Below are positions 18,892 through 27,668 of a DNA stretch of 64,000 nt, one piece after another. The notes beneath the pieces are model-generated. The model saw only the letters and a program-made list of their open reading frames with translations, was not told the DNA's origin and did not search any database. The stretch is from the NCBI GenBank assembly GCA_963710665.1, contig CAVQBC010000003.1:682001-746000 (forward strand), given 5' to 3'. Position 1 is the first letter of the stretch, and each line of letters begins with the position of its first letter. The position numbers and the translations under genes were made by a program. The DNA is from CAVQBC01 sp963710665. Its GTDB lineage: Bacteria > Actinomycetota > Thermoleophilia > Solirubrobacterales > Solirubrobacteraceae.

Positions 18892-20162
18892 GCTGGCGGC
18901 CGGTGCTGAGCGGCGCCGAGGCGGAACGCGCGCGGGCCGTGGCGCTCGACGTCGCCTCGAGGCTCGCGGCTCGGGAGCCCGTCGCGGAGGCGCGCTCGCA
19001 GCCGGGTCTCGGCTCGACGAGCTCGAGCATCGCGATGGTCTGCGCGCAGTTCGATCGGGTGCTTCCCGATGTCGGCTGGGATCGCGCGGGCCACATGCAC
19101 CTCAGCGCCGCGGCGCAGGCGTCCGAGCGCGACGGAGCGCCTCTCGGCCTCTTCGACGGAGTCGCGGGCCTCGGCTACGCCGCGCAGCGGCTCGCCGCCG
19201 GGCGCACGCGCTACGGCGGCCTGCTGACGTCGATCGACGGAGCGATCGCGAGCGGTGTCACCGCAAGCCGCGCCAGGCTCGCCCGGGCGAGCGGGCTGCC
19301 GGTGCGCGCGTGGGACCTGATCTCGGGAATCACCGGAATCGGCGTGTACCTGCTCGCCCGGCGGGAGGAGCCGGCTCCGCGCGCCGCGCTCGAGGACGCC
19401 CTCGGCGCGCTCGTCGACCTCATGGGCGAGACCGACGGCGCGCCACGCTGGGCCACTCCGCCCGAGCATCTCCACGAGGACATGCGCGAGCACACGCCCG
19501 AGGGCAACCTGAACTGCGGGGTCGCGCATGGGGCCCCCGGGTCGCTGGCGCTCATGTCGCTGGCGCTGGCGGCGGGCGTGGAGGTGCGCGGACAGGTGGA
19601 CGCGACGCGACGGATGGCCGACTGGCTGGTGGCCCAGTGCCGGTTCGGCCGGTTCGGTCCCGAGTGGCCCGCCGTGATTCCTCTCGCCGGGACCCACGGC
19701 GCGAGCCGGGAGCCGCCCGCCCGTCCGGGGTGGTGCTACGGGAACGGCGGAGCGGCCCGCGCCCTCTGGCTGGCCGGGGCGGCGCTGGACGAGCCGGAGT
19801 ACGCGCGACTCGCCGAGCGGGCGGTGCGAGCAGCGCTGGAACGCCAGCGGACGGCACGGCCGCTCGAGGCCCCCACCTTGTGCCACGGCACCGCAGGGCT
19901 GGCACAGGTGACGCTGCGCATGGCCGCGGACAGCCGCGCCGAGGATCTGTCGCGGGAGGCCCGGACGTTGTGTCTCGAGCTGGTCGAGCGGTTCGATCCG
20001 GACGCTCCGCTCGGCTATCGCGGCGAGGCGGAGCTGCGGGAGCGCCGCGGGGCGGACGTCGACGCCACGCTGCTGGACGGTGCGGCCGGACCCGGGCTCG
20101 TGCTACTCGCTGCAGCCACCGGCACCGACCCCGGGTGGGACGGCGCCCTGCTGCTCTCCTGA
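18888..20162 (+). CDS. Lanthionine synthetase C-like cyclase LanC
   Basis: Zinc enzyme that adds cysteine thiols to dehydro-residues to form lanthionine rings. The 424-residue product shows the LanC repeats: GLFDGVAGLGYAA, NCGVAHGAPGSLAL, then the three zinc ligands C283 in GWCYGNGG and C332-H333 in LCHGTAGL. ATG 18888 overlaps the lanB stop (ATGA), so the two are coupled. Its 3' end lies only 18 bases from the stop of the precursor gene on the opposite strand. Reading frame and zinc site are intact. Confidence 0.92.
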   Translation: MSWRPVLSGAEAERARAVALDVASRLAAREPVAEARSQPGLGSTSSSIAMVCAQFDRVLPDVGWDRAGHMHLSAAAQASERDGAPLGLFDGVAGLGYAAQRLAAGRTRYGGLLTSIDGAIASGVTASRARLARASGLPVRAWDLISGITGIGVYLLARREEPAPRAALEDALGALVDLMGETDGAPRWATPPEHLHEDMREHTPEGNLNCGVAHGAPGSLALMSLALAAGVEVRGQVDATRRMADWLVAQCRFGRFGPEWPAVIPLAGTHGASREPPARPGWCYGNGGAARALWLAGAALDEPEYARLAERAVRAALERQRTARPLEAPTLCHGTAGLAQVTLRMAADSRAEDLSREARTLCLELVERFDPDAPLGYRGEAELRERRGADVDATLLDGAAGPGLVLLAAATGTDPGWDGALLLS

Positions 20163-20180
20163 GCGCTCAGAGGCCGGCGA

Positions 20181-20360
20181 CTAGCCGAAGCACCCGCACG
20201 TGACCCCGGTGGGGCACTGCTCGCAGGAGCACGTCACGGTGCCCTCGGGGCCTGGCTTCGGGCCCCGTTCGTCCGATACATGGCGAGCCACCGCCTCGAG
20301 CCTGACGTCGAGATCGAACTCCGCCTCATCCCATGACGTCTCGGTCACGGCAGGAACCAT
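20181..20360 (-). CDS. Class I (FxLD-type) lanthipeptide precursor LanA
   Basis: A 59-residue peptide with a leader of about 40 residues and a Cys-rich core. The leader holds F15-D-L-D18 (FDLDVRLEAV), the FxLD/FNLD box recognised by class I dehydratases. The tail after PGPEG40 contains T41, T43, S45, T51, T54 and C44, C46, C49, C55, C57: five dehydratable residues and five thiols, ending CGCFG. ATG 20360 follows GGAAAGGAGG, a strong ribosome site; the longer open frame to 20411 is not needed. It is encoded convergently to lanB-lanC. Ring pattern and cleavage site are unknown; cutting after G40 is a guess. Confidence 0.88.
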   Translation of the reverse strand: MVPAVTETSWDEAEFDLDVRLEAVARHVSDERGPKPGPEGTVTCSCEQCPTGVTCGCFG

Positions 20361-20409
20361 GTGGTCCTCCTTTCCCCCCCGGTTCGGCCGGGGATGGCCG
20401 CTGCCGCTC

Positions 20410-20439
20410 ACACTAACCCGCGGCCGTAGCGGCCTGCAA
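20410..20439 (-). promoter_or_regulatory. Candidate promoter of the lanthipeptide precursor gene
   Basis: On the minus strand TTGCAG (20439-20434) and TAGTGT (20415-20410) are separated by 18 bases. They would start transcription about 45 bases before the ribosome site of the precursor gene. The match to a housekeeping promoter is partial, so this is a suggestion. Confidence 0.35.
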
Positions 20440-20494
20440 CACGAGCGTCCGGCCAGAGCGCCGAATCCGGCGCTGCGCCCGTACCGTGGTCCAG

Positions 20495-21085
20495 ATGGAC
20501 TACGTCCTCGCGGCCATCGTCGGCTATCTGCTCGGCTCGGTGCCGGTCGCCCTGCTGGTCGCGCGCGCCCACGGCGTGGATCTGCGGACGACCGGCGACG
20601 GCAACCCGGGCGCCTGGAACGCGCTCGAGCAGCTCGGTGCGCGGCGGGCGTGGCCCGCGTTCGCGGGCGACGGCGCCAAGGCGTTCCTCGCCGCGCTGGC
20701 GGGGTTCGCGCTCGGCGACTGGTGGACGGGCTGGGTCGCGGTGGCGGCGGCGATGATCGGACATGCGCTCCCGCTGTTCGCCTCCTTCCGCGGGGGGAAG
20801 TCCGTGATGTGCTTCGTCGGTGGCGCGTTCGCGCTCTCGCCCCTCGCGGCGCTGTGCGCGCTGGGCCTCGCGGTGGTGGTGTCGCTCGCGAGCGCGTTCA
20901 AGTACGGCGCGCGGGCCGGCGTGTTCGGCTTCCCGGTGGCGCAGCTCGCGTTCGACCCGGTCCAGCGCGTGTGGGCCACCGGCGTGCTCATGGGCATCAT
21001 CGGCGTGCTGTTCGGCCTCGACGCGCTCAAGCGCCGTAGGTCCGCCCACGCCACTCCCGCGCCGGGCGCAACGCCGAGACCGTGA
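20495..21085 (+). CDS. plsY: Glycerol-3-phosphate acyltransferase PlsY family
   Basis: Integral membrane enzyme that acylates glycerol-3-phosphate from acyl-phosphate in phospholipid synthesis. The three PlsY motifs are visible: GYLLGSVPVALLVAR, GDGNPGAWN plus GDGAKAFLAAL, and GHALPLFASFRGGKSV. About five helices fit the family. ATG 20495 (MDYVLAAI) is preferred over GTG 20486 because the first helix begins directly. The 3' end overlaps the converging glycosyltransferase gene by 59 bases. N replaces the usual S of the GSxNxGATN-type motif (GDGNPGAWN), so it may be a diverged paralogue. Confidence 0.82.
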   Translation: MDYVLAAIVGYLLGSVPVALLVARAHGVDLRTTGDGNPGAWNALEQLGARRAWPAFAGDGAKAFLAALAGFALGDWWTGWVAVAAAMIGHALPLFASFRGGKSVMCFVGGAFALSPLAALCALGLAVVVSLASAFKYGARAGVFGFPVAQLAFDPVQRVWATGVLMGIIGVLFGLDALKRRRSAHATPAPGATPRP

Positions 21086-22094
21086 GCCGGACGGCGGTGG
21101 CGGGATCCGCCAGCGGCGAGAGCCAGAACGGCGCCCCGCGGCGCGTGTAGCTGCGCGCCAGGGCGCCGAGCAGCGCCGCGCGCACCGCCAGGAGGGCGAG
21201 GTCGAGCCGCGCCGGGCGCCCCGCCGCCGCGCGCAGGACGGGGAGCGCCAGCACGAGCCAGACCACCGCGAGGTCGGCCGCCTGCCACGCCGCGGAGGTC
21301 ACGTCGGCGTAGGCGAGGGAGCGGCCCCACTCGCGCCACGTCTCGGCGGCCGAGTCGTGCATCTTGACCTCGAGCAGGTCGGCGCCGTCGAGGAACGCGA
21401 CGCGCCAGCCCGCCGCCGCGAGCGCCCGCGCCTGCGCCGCGTCGTCGGTCATGTGCCCGGCCGCCGGGCGGTAGCCGCCGAAGGCGAGCAGCCGCTCGCG
21501 GAGGACCGCCGTGCACTGGCCGTTGGCGATCACGCGCTCCGGGCGGGGCGCCGGCGCATCGGCGTCCGCCGGCCCGAAGCGGTAGACGAGCGACGCGAGC
21601 ATCGAGGGATGCAGCAGGCGCTCCCCCGGCGTGTCGCACACGAAGCGCGCGCCGGCGGTGACGAAGTCGGCGTCCCGCAGCGCCCCGTCCAGCGCCCCCA
21701 CGAGGCCCGGCCGCGGGCGCGTGTCGGCGTCGAGCGAGACCACCACCTCGCCGCGCGCCGCCTCGAGGCCCTGCTGCAGGGCCCACGGCTTGCCGACCCA
21801 GCCCTCCGGCGGCTCGCGGCCCGCGACCACGCGCGCCCCGAGCGCGGCGGCGACCCCGGCGGTCCCGTCCGTCGAGCAGTCGTCGACCACGACGACCTCG
21901 GCGTGCTCGCCGCGCAGGCCCTCCAGGCACGGCCCGATGCGCGCCGCCTCGTCGCGCGCCGGGATCACCACCGTGACGCTGCGGCGCGGCGCGGCCGGGG
22001 CCAGCGGCGGGCGCCGCCGGCGGCCGCGCGCCAGCCGCGCCAGCGCGACCCCGGCCGCCACGGCCTGGGCGAGGGTCAGGGCGCGCCCGATCAC
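21027..22094 (-). CDS. Family 2 glycosyltransferase, carotenoid type (CruC/CrtQ-like)
   Basis: A 355-residue membrane-associated GT2 enzyme. The GT-A fold is clear: VTVVIPARDEAARI, VVVVDDCSTDG, LDADTRPRPG (the DxD motif) and GHMTDDAAQA. The segment GWVGKPWALQQGL is characteristic of CruC/CrtQ-type carotenoid glycosyltransferases. C-terminal hydrophobic helices (LAVVWLVLALPVL) anchor it. Starts at GTG 22094, overlapping the SDR stop (GTGA). A role in glycosylating a hydroxylated carotenoid made by the CruF-like enzyme is inferred from family and region. Confidence 0.78.
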   Translation of the reverse strand: MIGRALTLAQAVAAGVALARLARGRRRRPPLAPAAPRRSVTVVIPARDEAARIGPCLEGLRGEHAEVVVVDDCSTDGTAGVAAALGARVVAGREPPEGWVGKPWALQQGLEAARGEVVVSLDADTRPRPGLVGALDGALRDADFVTAGARFVCDTPGERLLHPSMLASLVYRFGPADADAPAPRPERVIANGQCTAVLRERLLAFGGYRPAAGHMTDDAAQARALAAAGWRVAFLDGADLLEVKMHDSAAETWREWGRSLAYADVTSAAWQAADLAVVWLVLALPVLRAAAGRPARLDLALLAVRAALLGALARSYTRRGAPFWLSPLADPATAVRLTVSALRPAREWRGRTYGA

Positions 22095-22897
22095 ACGCGC
22101 ACGAACCCGCTGCGGCTCACCAGGCGCAGGAGCAGCGACCGCGGTGCCAGCCGCCCGCCCAGCGCGGCCGCCTTGGCGGGCACGCCCGGGATCACCATGC
22201 GCCGACCTTCGACCATCCCGTCGACGGCCTGGCGCGCCACGTCCTCCACCGCCACGAACACCTGCTCGGGCGCCCGCATGTCGGCGCCCTCGCTGCCCGC
22301 GATGGAGCCGAACTCCGTGTGCACCGGCCCGGGCGCCAGGCAGGTGACCGAGACGCCGCTCGGGGACACCTCGGCGTGCACCGCCTCCGAGAGCGTGATC
22401 ACGAACGCCTTCGTCGCCGAGTAGGTGGCCATCCCGGGGAGCGGCTGGAAGCCCGCCAGCGAGGCGACGTTGAGCACCGCGCCGACGCCCTGGGAGACCA
22501 TCCGCGGCAGGAACGCGCCGGTGAGGTGGTGCAGTGCCTCGACGTTGATGCGCACGAGCTCGGCCTCGGACTCGAGCGCGAGCGTGTGGAACGGCCCGGC
22601 CGAGCCGCGCCCCGCGTTGTTGCAGACGCCGACGACCTCGCGCTCGCCGGCCCGCAGGCGGTCGACGAGCGCCTCACGGGCGCCGGCGTCGGCGAGGTCG
22701 CACGGCTCGACCGCGGCGGGCACGCCGTGCTCGCGCTCGAGGCGCGCCGCGAGCTCCGCGCAGCGGTCCGCGCGCCGCGCCGTCAGGGTGACGCCGTACC
22801 CGCGCGCGGCGAGCTCGCGGGCCAGCTCCGCGCCGATGCCCGACGAGGCGCCGGTGACGAGGACGGTGGATCCGCGCGAGGGAGGTGGGAGCGCCAT
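22091..22897 (-). CDS. Short-chain dehydrogenase/reductase
   Basis: A 268-residue classical SDR. The Rossmann motif TGASSGIG lies at the N-terminus, NNAG in the middle, and the catalytic S...YSATK is present (VASLAGFQPLPGMATYSATKAF split over two segments). The C-terminal ~50 residues are basic and hydrophobic (AAALGGRLAPRSLLLRLV), suggesting membrane association. ATG 22897 is chosen; a TTG two codons upstream is possible. It is coupled to the glycosyltransferase gene and is divergent from the histone-deacetylase-like gene, 18 bases away. Substrate unknown. Confidence 0.85.
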   Translation of the reverse strand: MALPPPSRGSTVLVTGASSGIGAELARELAARGYGVTLTARRADRCAELAARLEREHGVPAAVEPCDLADAGAREALVDRLRAGEREVVGVCNNAGRGSAGPFHTLALESEAELVRINVEALHHLTGAFLPRMVSQGVGAVLNVASLAGFQPLPGMATYSATKAFVITLSEAVHAEVSPSGVSVTCLAPGPVHTEFGSIAGSEGADMRAPEQVFVAVEDVARQAVDGMVEGRRMVIPGVPAKAAALGGRLAPRSLLLRLVSRSGFVRV

Positions 22898-22915
22898 GCG
22901 CAACCCTTACCAGGG

Positions 22916-23827
22916 ATGGACCTCTGGACGCACGACCGCTGGCGCTTCCCGGTACCCGACCGCCATCGCTTCCCGATGGACAAGTACGGGCTGCTGCGCG
23001 CCCGTGTGATCGCCGACGGCATCGCGCGGCCGGAGGAGCTCCACGAGGCCGACCCGGTCGGCTGGGAGCAGATCGAGGCGGTGCACGACGGCGGGCTGGT
23101 CCGGCGGATCCGCCACGGGGAGCTGAGCCGCCGCGAGCTGCAGGGCCTCGGCCTGCCGTGGTCGCCGGCCCTGGTCGAGCGCGCCCGCCGCTCGCTCGGC
23201 GGCACGCTCGCCGCCGCCCGCCACGCGCTCGCGCACGGCCTCGGCATGAACCTCGGCGGCGGCACCCACCACGCCGGATACGCGTTCGCGCGCGGCTACT
23301 GCCTGTTCAACGACGTCGGGATCGCGCTCGCGGTCCTGCGCGCCGAGCACGGCCCGCTGCCCACGCTGGTGGTCGACTGCGACGTCCACCAGGGCGACGG
23401 TACCGCCGACCTGTTCGCGTCCGACCCGCGGACGTTCACGCTCTCGCTGCACGGCGCGCGCAACTACCCGTTCACGCGCGTCCCCTCCGACCTCGACGTC
23501 GACCTCGCCAGCGGCACCGGCGACGACGGCTACCTGCAGGCGGTCGAGGAGGCCCTGGACGTGGCGCTGCCGCGCTCGGCCCCGGAGCTCGTCTTCTACC
23601 TGGCGGGGGCCGATCCGTGGGAGGGCGACCGCATCGGCCGCCTGGCGCTCACCAAGGCGGGGCTGCGCGCCCGCGACGAGCTGGTCCTCGACCGCCTGAC
23701 CGCGGCCGGCACGCGCGTCTGCGTCGTCCTCGCGGGCGGCTACGCCGAGGACGTGCGCGACACCGTGGACATCAACGCCGCCACGGCGGCCGCCGTGGCG
23801 CGGCGGCTGGCGCCGAGCCCCTCCTAG
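22916..23827 (+). CDS. Histone deacetylase superfamily protein (AcuC/amidohydrolase type)
   Basis: A 303-residue zinc amidohydrolase of the arginase/deacetylase fold. The substrate/zinc signatures are NLGGGTHHAGYAF (tandem His), GYCLFNDVGIA and VVDCDVHQGDGTA (zinc-binding Asp and His). Later YLAGADPWEGDRIG supplies the second zinc Asp. Bacterial members remove acetyl groups from small molecules, polyamines or lysines; the substrate here is unknown. ATG 22916 follows a GGG-rich leader. The final CTAG is shared with the converging transporter gene. Confidence 0.88.
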   Translation: MDLWTHDRWRFPVPDRHRFPMDKYGLLRARVIADGIARPEELHEADPVGWEQIEAVHDGGLVRRIRHGELSRRELQGLGLPWSPALVERARRSLGGTLAAARHALAHGLGMNLGGGTHHAGYAFARGYCLFNDVGIALAVLRAEHGPLPTLVVDCDVHQGDGTADLFASDPRTFTLSLHGARNYPFTRVPSDLDVDLASGTGDDGYLQAVEEALDVALPRSAPELVFYLAGADPWEGDRIGRLALTKAGLRARDELVLDRLTAAGTRVCVVLAGGYAEDVRDTVDINAATAAAVARRLAPSPS

Positions 23828-24738
23828 CGCAGCGGCCGCCCGCCGGTGTCGGCGACGGGCTCGCATTCCTCGCCGGCCCGGTCGCCGGTGACCTGGATCA
23901 CGACGGCGGCGACGATCACCGCCCCGCCGATCAGCGTCGCGCCGGTCGGGGCCTCGCCGATCGCGATCCACACCCACAGCGGGCCGAGGACGACCTCGAG
24001 CAGGCTGATCAGCGCAACCTGGGCGGCAGGGATCAGCCGCGCGCCGAGGGTCAGGAAGGCGAGCCCCACCCCGATCTGGCCCGCGCCGAGCAGCACGAGC
24101 GTGACGAGGTCGTCGCCGCCGACCGTGCCGAGGTCCGCGAAGGGCAGGAAGGCCGCCAGCAGCAACAGCTGCGCGACGAACGTCGCCGGGGCCATCGACA
24201 CGTCCCGGCGGTAGCGGGAGATCACGATCCCCACGGCGAAGCCGAGCGATGCCAGGAGCGCCATCGCGTCACCCAGCAGGTCCCCGCCGCCGGGCGCGCC
24301 GATCATGAGCACGACGCCGGCGAGCGCCACCGCCAGGGCCACGGCGGTCCTGGGCGTGAGCGGCTCGCCGAGCAGGAAGCGGGCCAGCAACGCCGCGAGG
24401 ACCGGCGCGATCGCGAGGATGAAGAGGACGTTCGCGACCGACGTGTGGTTCAGCGCGACGATGAACGCCCCGGAGGCGACCGCCAGCGCCACCGCGAAGC
24501 CGAGGCCGGCGATCCCCGTCACCCGGAACGCCCGCGCCACCCCGCCGCGCTCGACCACGACGACGAACCCCAGCAGCGCGAGCGCCGCGAAGATCGCGCG
24601 GCCCGCGACCTGCGTCGCGGTGTCGACGGCGAGATCGCGCTGCAGGACGCCGGCCGTGGACCACGCCACCGCCGCGAGCGCGATGTAGACCTGGCCGCGC
24701 CGGGCGGACGCGGCGAGGACCGCTCCGGTCGCCGCCAT
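23824..24738 (-). CDS. EamA/DMT-family transporter
   Basis: A 304-residue membrane protein with ten predicted helices in two EamA repeats. The first repeat begins VYIALAAVAWSTAGVLQRDL, the second LLGDAMALLASLGFAVGIVISRYRR; the glycine-rich LLGEPLTPRTAVALAVALAGVVL ends repeat one and AIGEAPTGATLIGGAVIVAAV ends repeat two, as usual in this family. ATG 24738 is chosen; the frame stays open further upstream without coding character. Substrate unknown. The intergenic bases 24739-25023 hold no recognised gene. Confidence 0.85.
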   Translation of the reverse strand: MAATGAVLAASARRGQVYIALAAVAWSTAGVLQRDLAVDTATQVAGRAIFAALALLGFVVVVERGGVARAFRVTGIAGLGFAVALAVASGAFIVALNHTSVANVLFILAIAPVLAALLARFLLGEPLTPRTAVALAVALAGVVLMIGAPGGGDLLGDAMALLASLGFAVGIVISRYRRDVSMAPATFVAQLLLLAAFLPFADLGTVGGDDLVTLVLLGAGQIGVGLAFLTLGARLIPAAQVALISLLEVVLGPLWVWIAIGEAPTGATLIGGAVIVAAVVIQVTGDRAGEECEPVADTGGRPLR

Positions 24739-25023
24739 GTCCGACAGTGAAACACGTCCCGCCTGCCACGCCGCGAAGGGGCGCGGCAGGCGTGGCGCCT
24801 GGACGGGGGGCGCCGGTGGCCCGTCGCCGTTGAACCCCTGGGCGCCGCCGCACGTACAGCCCGCAGGCCAGATCACGACGACGTACACCCGGCAGGCGCC
24901 GCGCGTGGTCGCCCAGTGGCGGCGCCCGCGCCCGCGGGGCCGGCGCGACTCCGGGCGCCGGCCCCGCATTCTCCCCGGGGCAGGCCCGGGCGGACGTACC
25001 CTTCTAGTGGCAGGTTCCACCTC

Positions 25024-25095
25024 GGGGGCGTGGTGACAAAGGGAACACGCGGCCTTTGCACGGCCGAGATGGGGGTTCGATTCCCCCCGCCTCCA
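25024..25095 (+). tRNA. tRNA-Ala (anticodon TGC)
   Basis: A 72-base cloverleaf. The acceptor GGGGGCG pairs with CGCCTCC and includes the G3:U70 wobble that identifies alanine tRNAs. The anticodon stem is CGGCC/GGCCG with loop TTTGCAC (anticodon TGC), and the T arm is GGGGG-TTCGATT-CCCCC. The discriminator is A. CCA is not encoded. Confidence 0.93.
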
Positions 25096-25336
25096 CTGGA
25101 CCAACTGCAGCACCAGTCGTGTCAAGTGGCTGCAAGGACCCGTTTGGCGGGACTTCCGGCGCCAGTCTGCTCTCACGGCCATCTGCCGCTTCGGTGTGCC
25201 GCCGATGGGTGGTTCACGCGCGATCGTGGGGGCTGCGGCGGCTCATCAAGTACGCCTGATCCTCGATCGCGGCGGACGATTGCTCATGCGCGAGTTCGTG
25301 TTGCCCACCGGAAGCAGGGTCGTCACCGTCGGAGCG

Positions 25337-26142
25337 GTGAAGCACCGTCGGCTCCTCACGTGGACCGTCGCCTGGGTCGTGGCCGCGGTCGTGCTCGACG
25401 GGTGCGGCGGCGCCGAGGGCGGTCGCAGCGGCTCCCGCGCGGGGCCGACGATCGTCGTCGAGCACGGCGCGTTACCGACGCGAGCGGCTGGGACGCCGTG
25501 GTCGGTCGCTTGCGCCGCCGCGGATACGACGTCCTGGCTCCCGCCAATCCGCTGCGGGGCGTGGCCGCGGACGCGGCGGACCTCAGGAGCGTGCTGAAGA
25601 CGATCGAGGGGCCGATCGTGCTCGTCGGCCACTCGTACGGCGGTGCGGTGATCACCAACGCCGCGGCGGGTGTGCCCAGGGTCAAGGCGCTGGTGTACAT
25701 CGCCGCGGTCGCCCCGGAGGAGGGCGAGAGCCAGATGGACATCTTCGCCCGGTTCCCGGGCTCGCTGCTCGGGCCGTCGACGATCGTCGAGCGCAGGTTT
25801 CCGGGCGGCGTCGACCAGTACGTCAGGGTCGAGTCGTATCGCGACGTGTTCTCCGCCGACCTGCCGGCCGGGGAGGTGGCGACGGCGGCGGCGACGCAGC
25901 GGCCGCTGGCGAAGGTCGCGGGGTCGGCGAAGTCCGGACCGCCGGCGTGGCGGACGATCCCGACGTGGTTCATGGTCGCCACCGAGGATCATGCGATCCC
26001 GCCGGCGGCGGAGCGCTTCATGGCCAAGCGTGCTGGCCGCGCACACACGGTCGAGGTGAAGTCGTCGCACACCGTGATGCTGTCCCACCCCAGGGCCGTG
26101 GCCAAGCTCATCCTCGGCGCGGCGCGGCACGCGGGCGGTTGA
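25337..26142 (+). CDS. Secreted/lipoprotein alpha/beta hydrolase (frameshifted)
   Basis: The first part (GTG 25337) encodes a lipoprotein-type signal (KHRRLLTWTVAWVVAAVVLDGC) with lipobox LDGC, then TIVVEHGAL. The frame breaks near 25471: the expected HGA-x-TDASGWDAVV continues in the neighbouring frame as VTDASGWDAVVGRLRRRGYDV. It then runs to 26142 with the nucleophile elbow VGHSYGGAV, a late acid in ATEDHAIP and a His in SSHTVMLSHP. It belongs to the alpha/beta hydrolases annotated as EstC/salicylate-esterase-like. One indel separates it from being intact. An ATG at 25286 is an alternative start. Confidence 0.7.
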
Positions 26143-26353
26143 CCCCGCACGTCACCGTCCGCGATCGCGTGCGCGGCGAGGCCGGCGCGCGCTCGGCAGC
26201 AGCCGGGTGAGGGGTCCGGCGCTCGGCAGTGGCGAAACTGTTCCACTACGCCCCCCGGCCGATGATGACGCCGACGCGGAGCAGACGTCCCCCGCGCGGC
26301 TCTTCGAGACCCTCGAGGAGGGGCTCGACGGCTGATCCGGGTATCCGGACGAC

Positions 26354-27661
26354 ATGGCTGACGCCACCGACCTCGACCAGTCGCCGCGCCCCTCGAACCG
26401 CGCACGCGGCGCCCGTGGCGCCGAGATCTCCGACTACGACGTCGTCAACCACTTCTTCGACGCCGCCGCCGACCGCATCGGGCTCCCGGACGACGTCCGG
26501 GCCGTGGTGCGCTCCTCCTACCGCGAGGTCCGGGTGCAGGTCCCGATCCGCCGCGCGGACGGGCGGATGCACGTCTACTCCGGCTATCGCGTCCAGCACA
26601 ACGGCGCCCGCGGCCCGTACAAGGGCGGCGTCCGCTACCACCCGGACGTCGACCTCGACGAGGTGCGCGCGCTCGCGTCGCTGATGACCTGGAAGACCGC
26701 GATCGTCGGCATCCCGTTCGGTGGCGCCAAGGGCGGCGTGAACGTGCCCGCCGAGGACCTCACGGCCGATGAGCTGCAGGCCGTCACCCGCTCGTTCATG
26801 GACAAGATCGAGAAGGTCCTCGGGCCCACGCGCGACATCCCGGCACCCGACGTCAACACCAACGCGCAGGTGATGGCCTGGATGATGGACGAGTACGGCA
26901 AGCTCCACGGCCATACCCCGGCGATCGTGACCGGCAAGCCGCTCGAGCTCGAGGGCTCCTACGGGCGCGAGGCGGCCACCGGGCGCGGCCTCGTCTACCT
27001 GTTCCGCGAGGCGGCCCCGGCGCTCGGGCTGACCCCCGGCGACACGCGCGTCATCATCCAGGGCTACGGCAACGTCGGCTCGTGGGCCGCGCGGATCCTC
27101 GTTCAGCTCGGCTGCCGGATCATCGGCGTGTGCGACGCCCACGGCGCGATCCACTCCGAGGCCGGGATCGACCCGCACGCCCTGCAGGACTTCGTGCGCG
27201 ACGGCGGCCGGCTGCCCGACTTCGAGGGGGTCGACGTCATCACCCCCGACGAGCTGCTCGGCCTCGAGTGCGAGCTGCTGATCCCCGCCGCGCTCGGCGG
27301 CATGATCCACGAGGGCAACGCGGACCGGATCCGGGCGCGGATGATCATCGAAGGGGCGAACGCGCCGACCACCCCGGCGGCCGACGAGATCCTGAGCGAG
27401 AACGGGGTGTTCGTCATCCCCGACGTGATGGCCAACGCCGGGGGCGTCGTCGTCTCCTACTTCGAGTGGGTGCAGAACCTCCAGCACTTCCGCTGGGACG
27501 AGCGCGAGGTCAACGACAAGCTCGGCACGATCATGCGCCGGGCCTATCGCGAGGTCGTCTCCAGGCAGCGCGACGAGGAGACCTCGCTGCGCACCGCCGC
27601 CTTCGAGCTCGGCATCGAGCGGGTCGTGCAGGCCGCGCGGATCCGCGGCTACATCGGTTAG
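26354..27661 (+). CDS. Glu/Leu/Phe/Val dehydrogenase (glutamate dehydrogenase)
   Basis: A 435-residue cytoplasmic enzyme interconverting glutamate and 2-oxoglutarate plus ammonia. The catalytic region GPYKGGVRYHPDVD, with MTWKTAIVGIPFGGAKGGV (catalytic Lys), RDIPAPDVNT and the nucleotide fold VIIQGYGNVGSWAA, are complete. ANAPTTPAAD and MANAGGVVVSYFEW close the active site. Length fits hexameric NAD-type GDH. ATG 26354 is the first codon with coding character. The upstream 26143-26353 region shows only a short open tail of no clear identity. Confidence 0.93.
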   Translation: MADATDLDQSPRPSNRARGARGAEISDYDVVNHFFDAAADRIGLPDDVRAVVRSSYREVRVQVPIRRADGRMHVYSGYRVQHNGARGPYKGGVRYHPDVDLDEVRALASLMTWKTAIVGIPFGGAKGGVNVPAEDLTADELQAVTRSFMDKIEKVLGPTRDIPAPDVNTNAQVMAWMMDEYGKLHGHTPAIVTGKPLELEGSYGREAATGRGLVYLFREAAPALGLTPGDTRVIIQGYGNVGSWAARILVQLGCRIIGVCDAHGAIHSEAGIDPHALQDFVRDGGRLPDFEGVDVITPDELLGLECELLIPAALGGMIHEGNADRIRARMIIEGANAPTTPAADEILSENGVFVIPDVMANAGGVVVSYFEWVQNLQHFRWDEREVNDKLGTIMRRAYREVVSRQRDEETSLRTAAFELGIERVVQAARIRGYIG

Positions 27662-27668
27662 GGGCCGC

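Noticed and set aside
20200..21039. Plus-strand open frame across the precursor gene and plsY
   Set aside because: Its product is compositionally biased and overlaps two better-supported genes.
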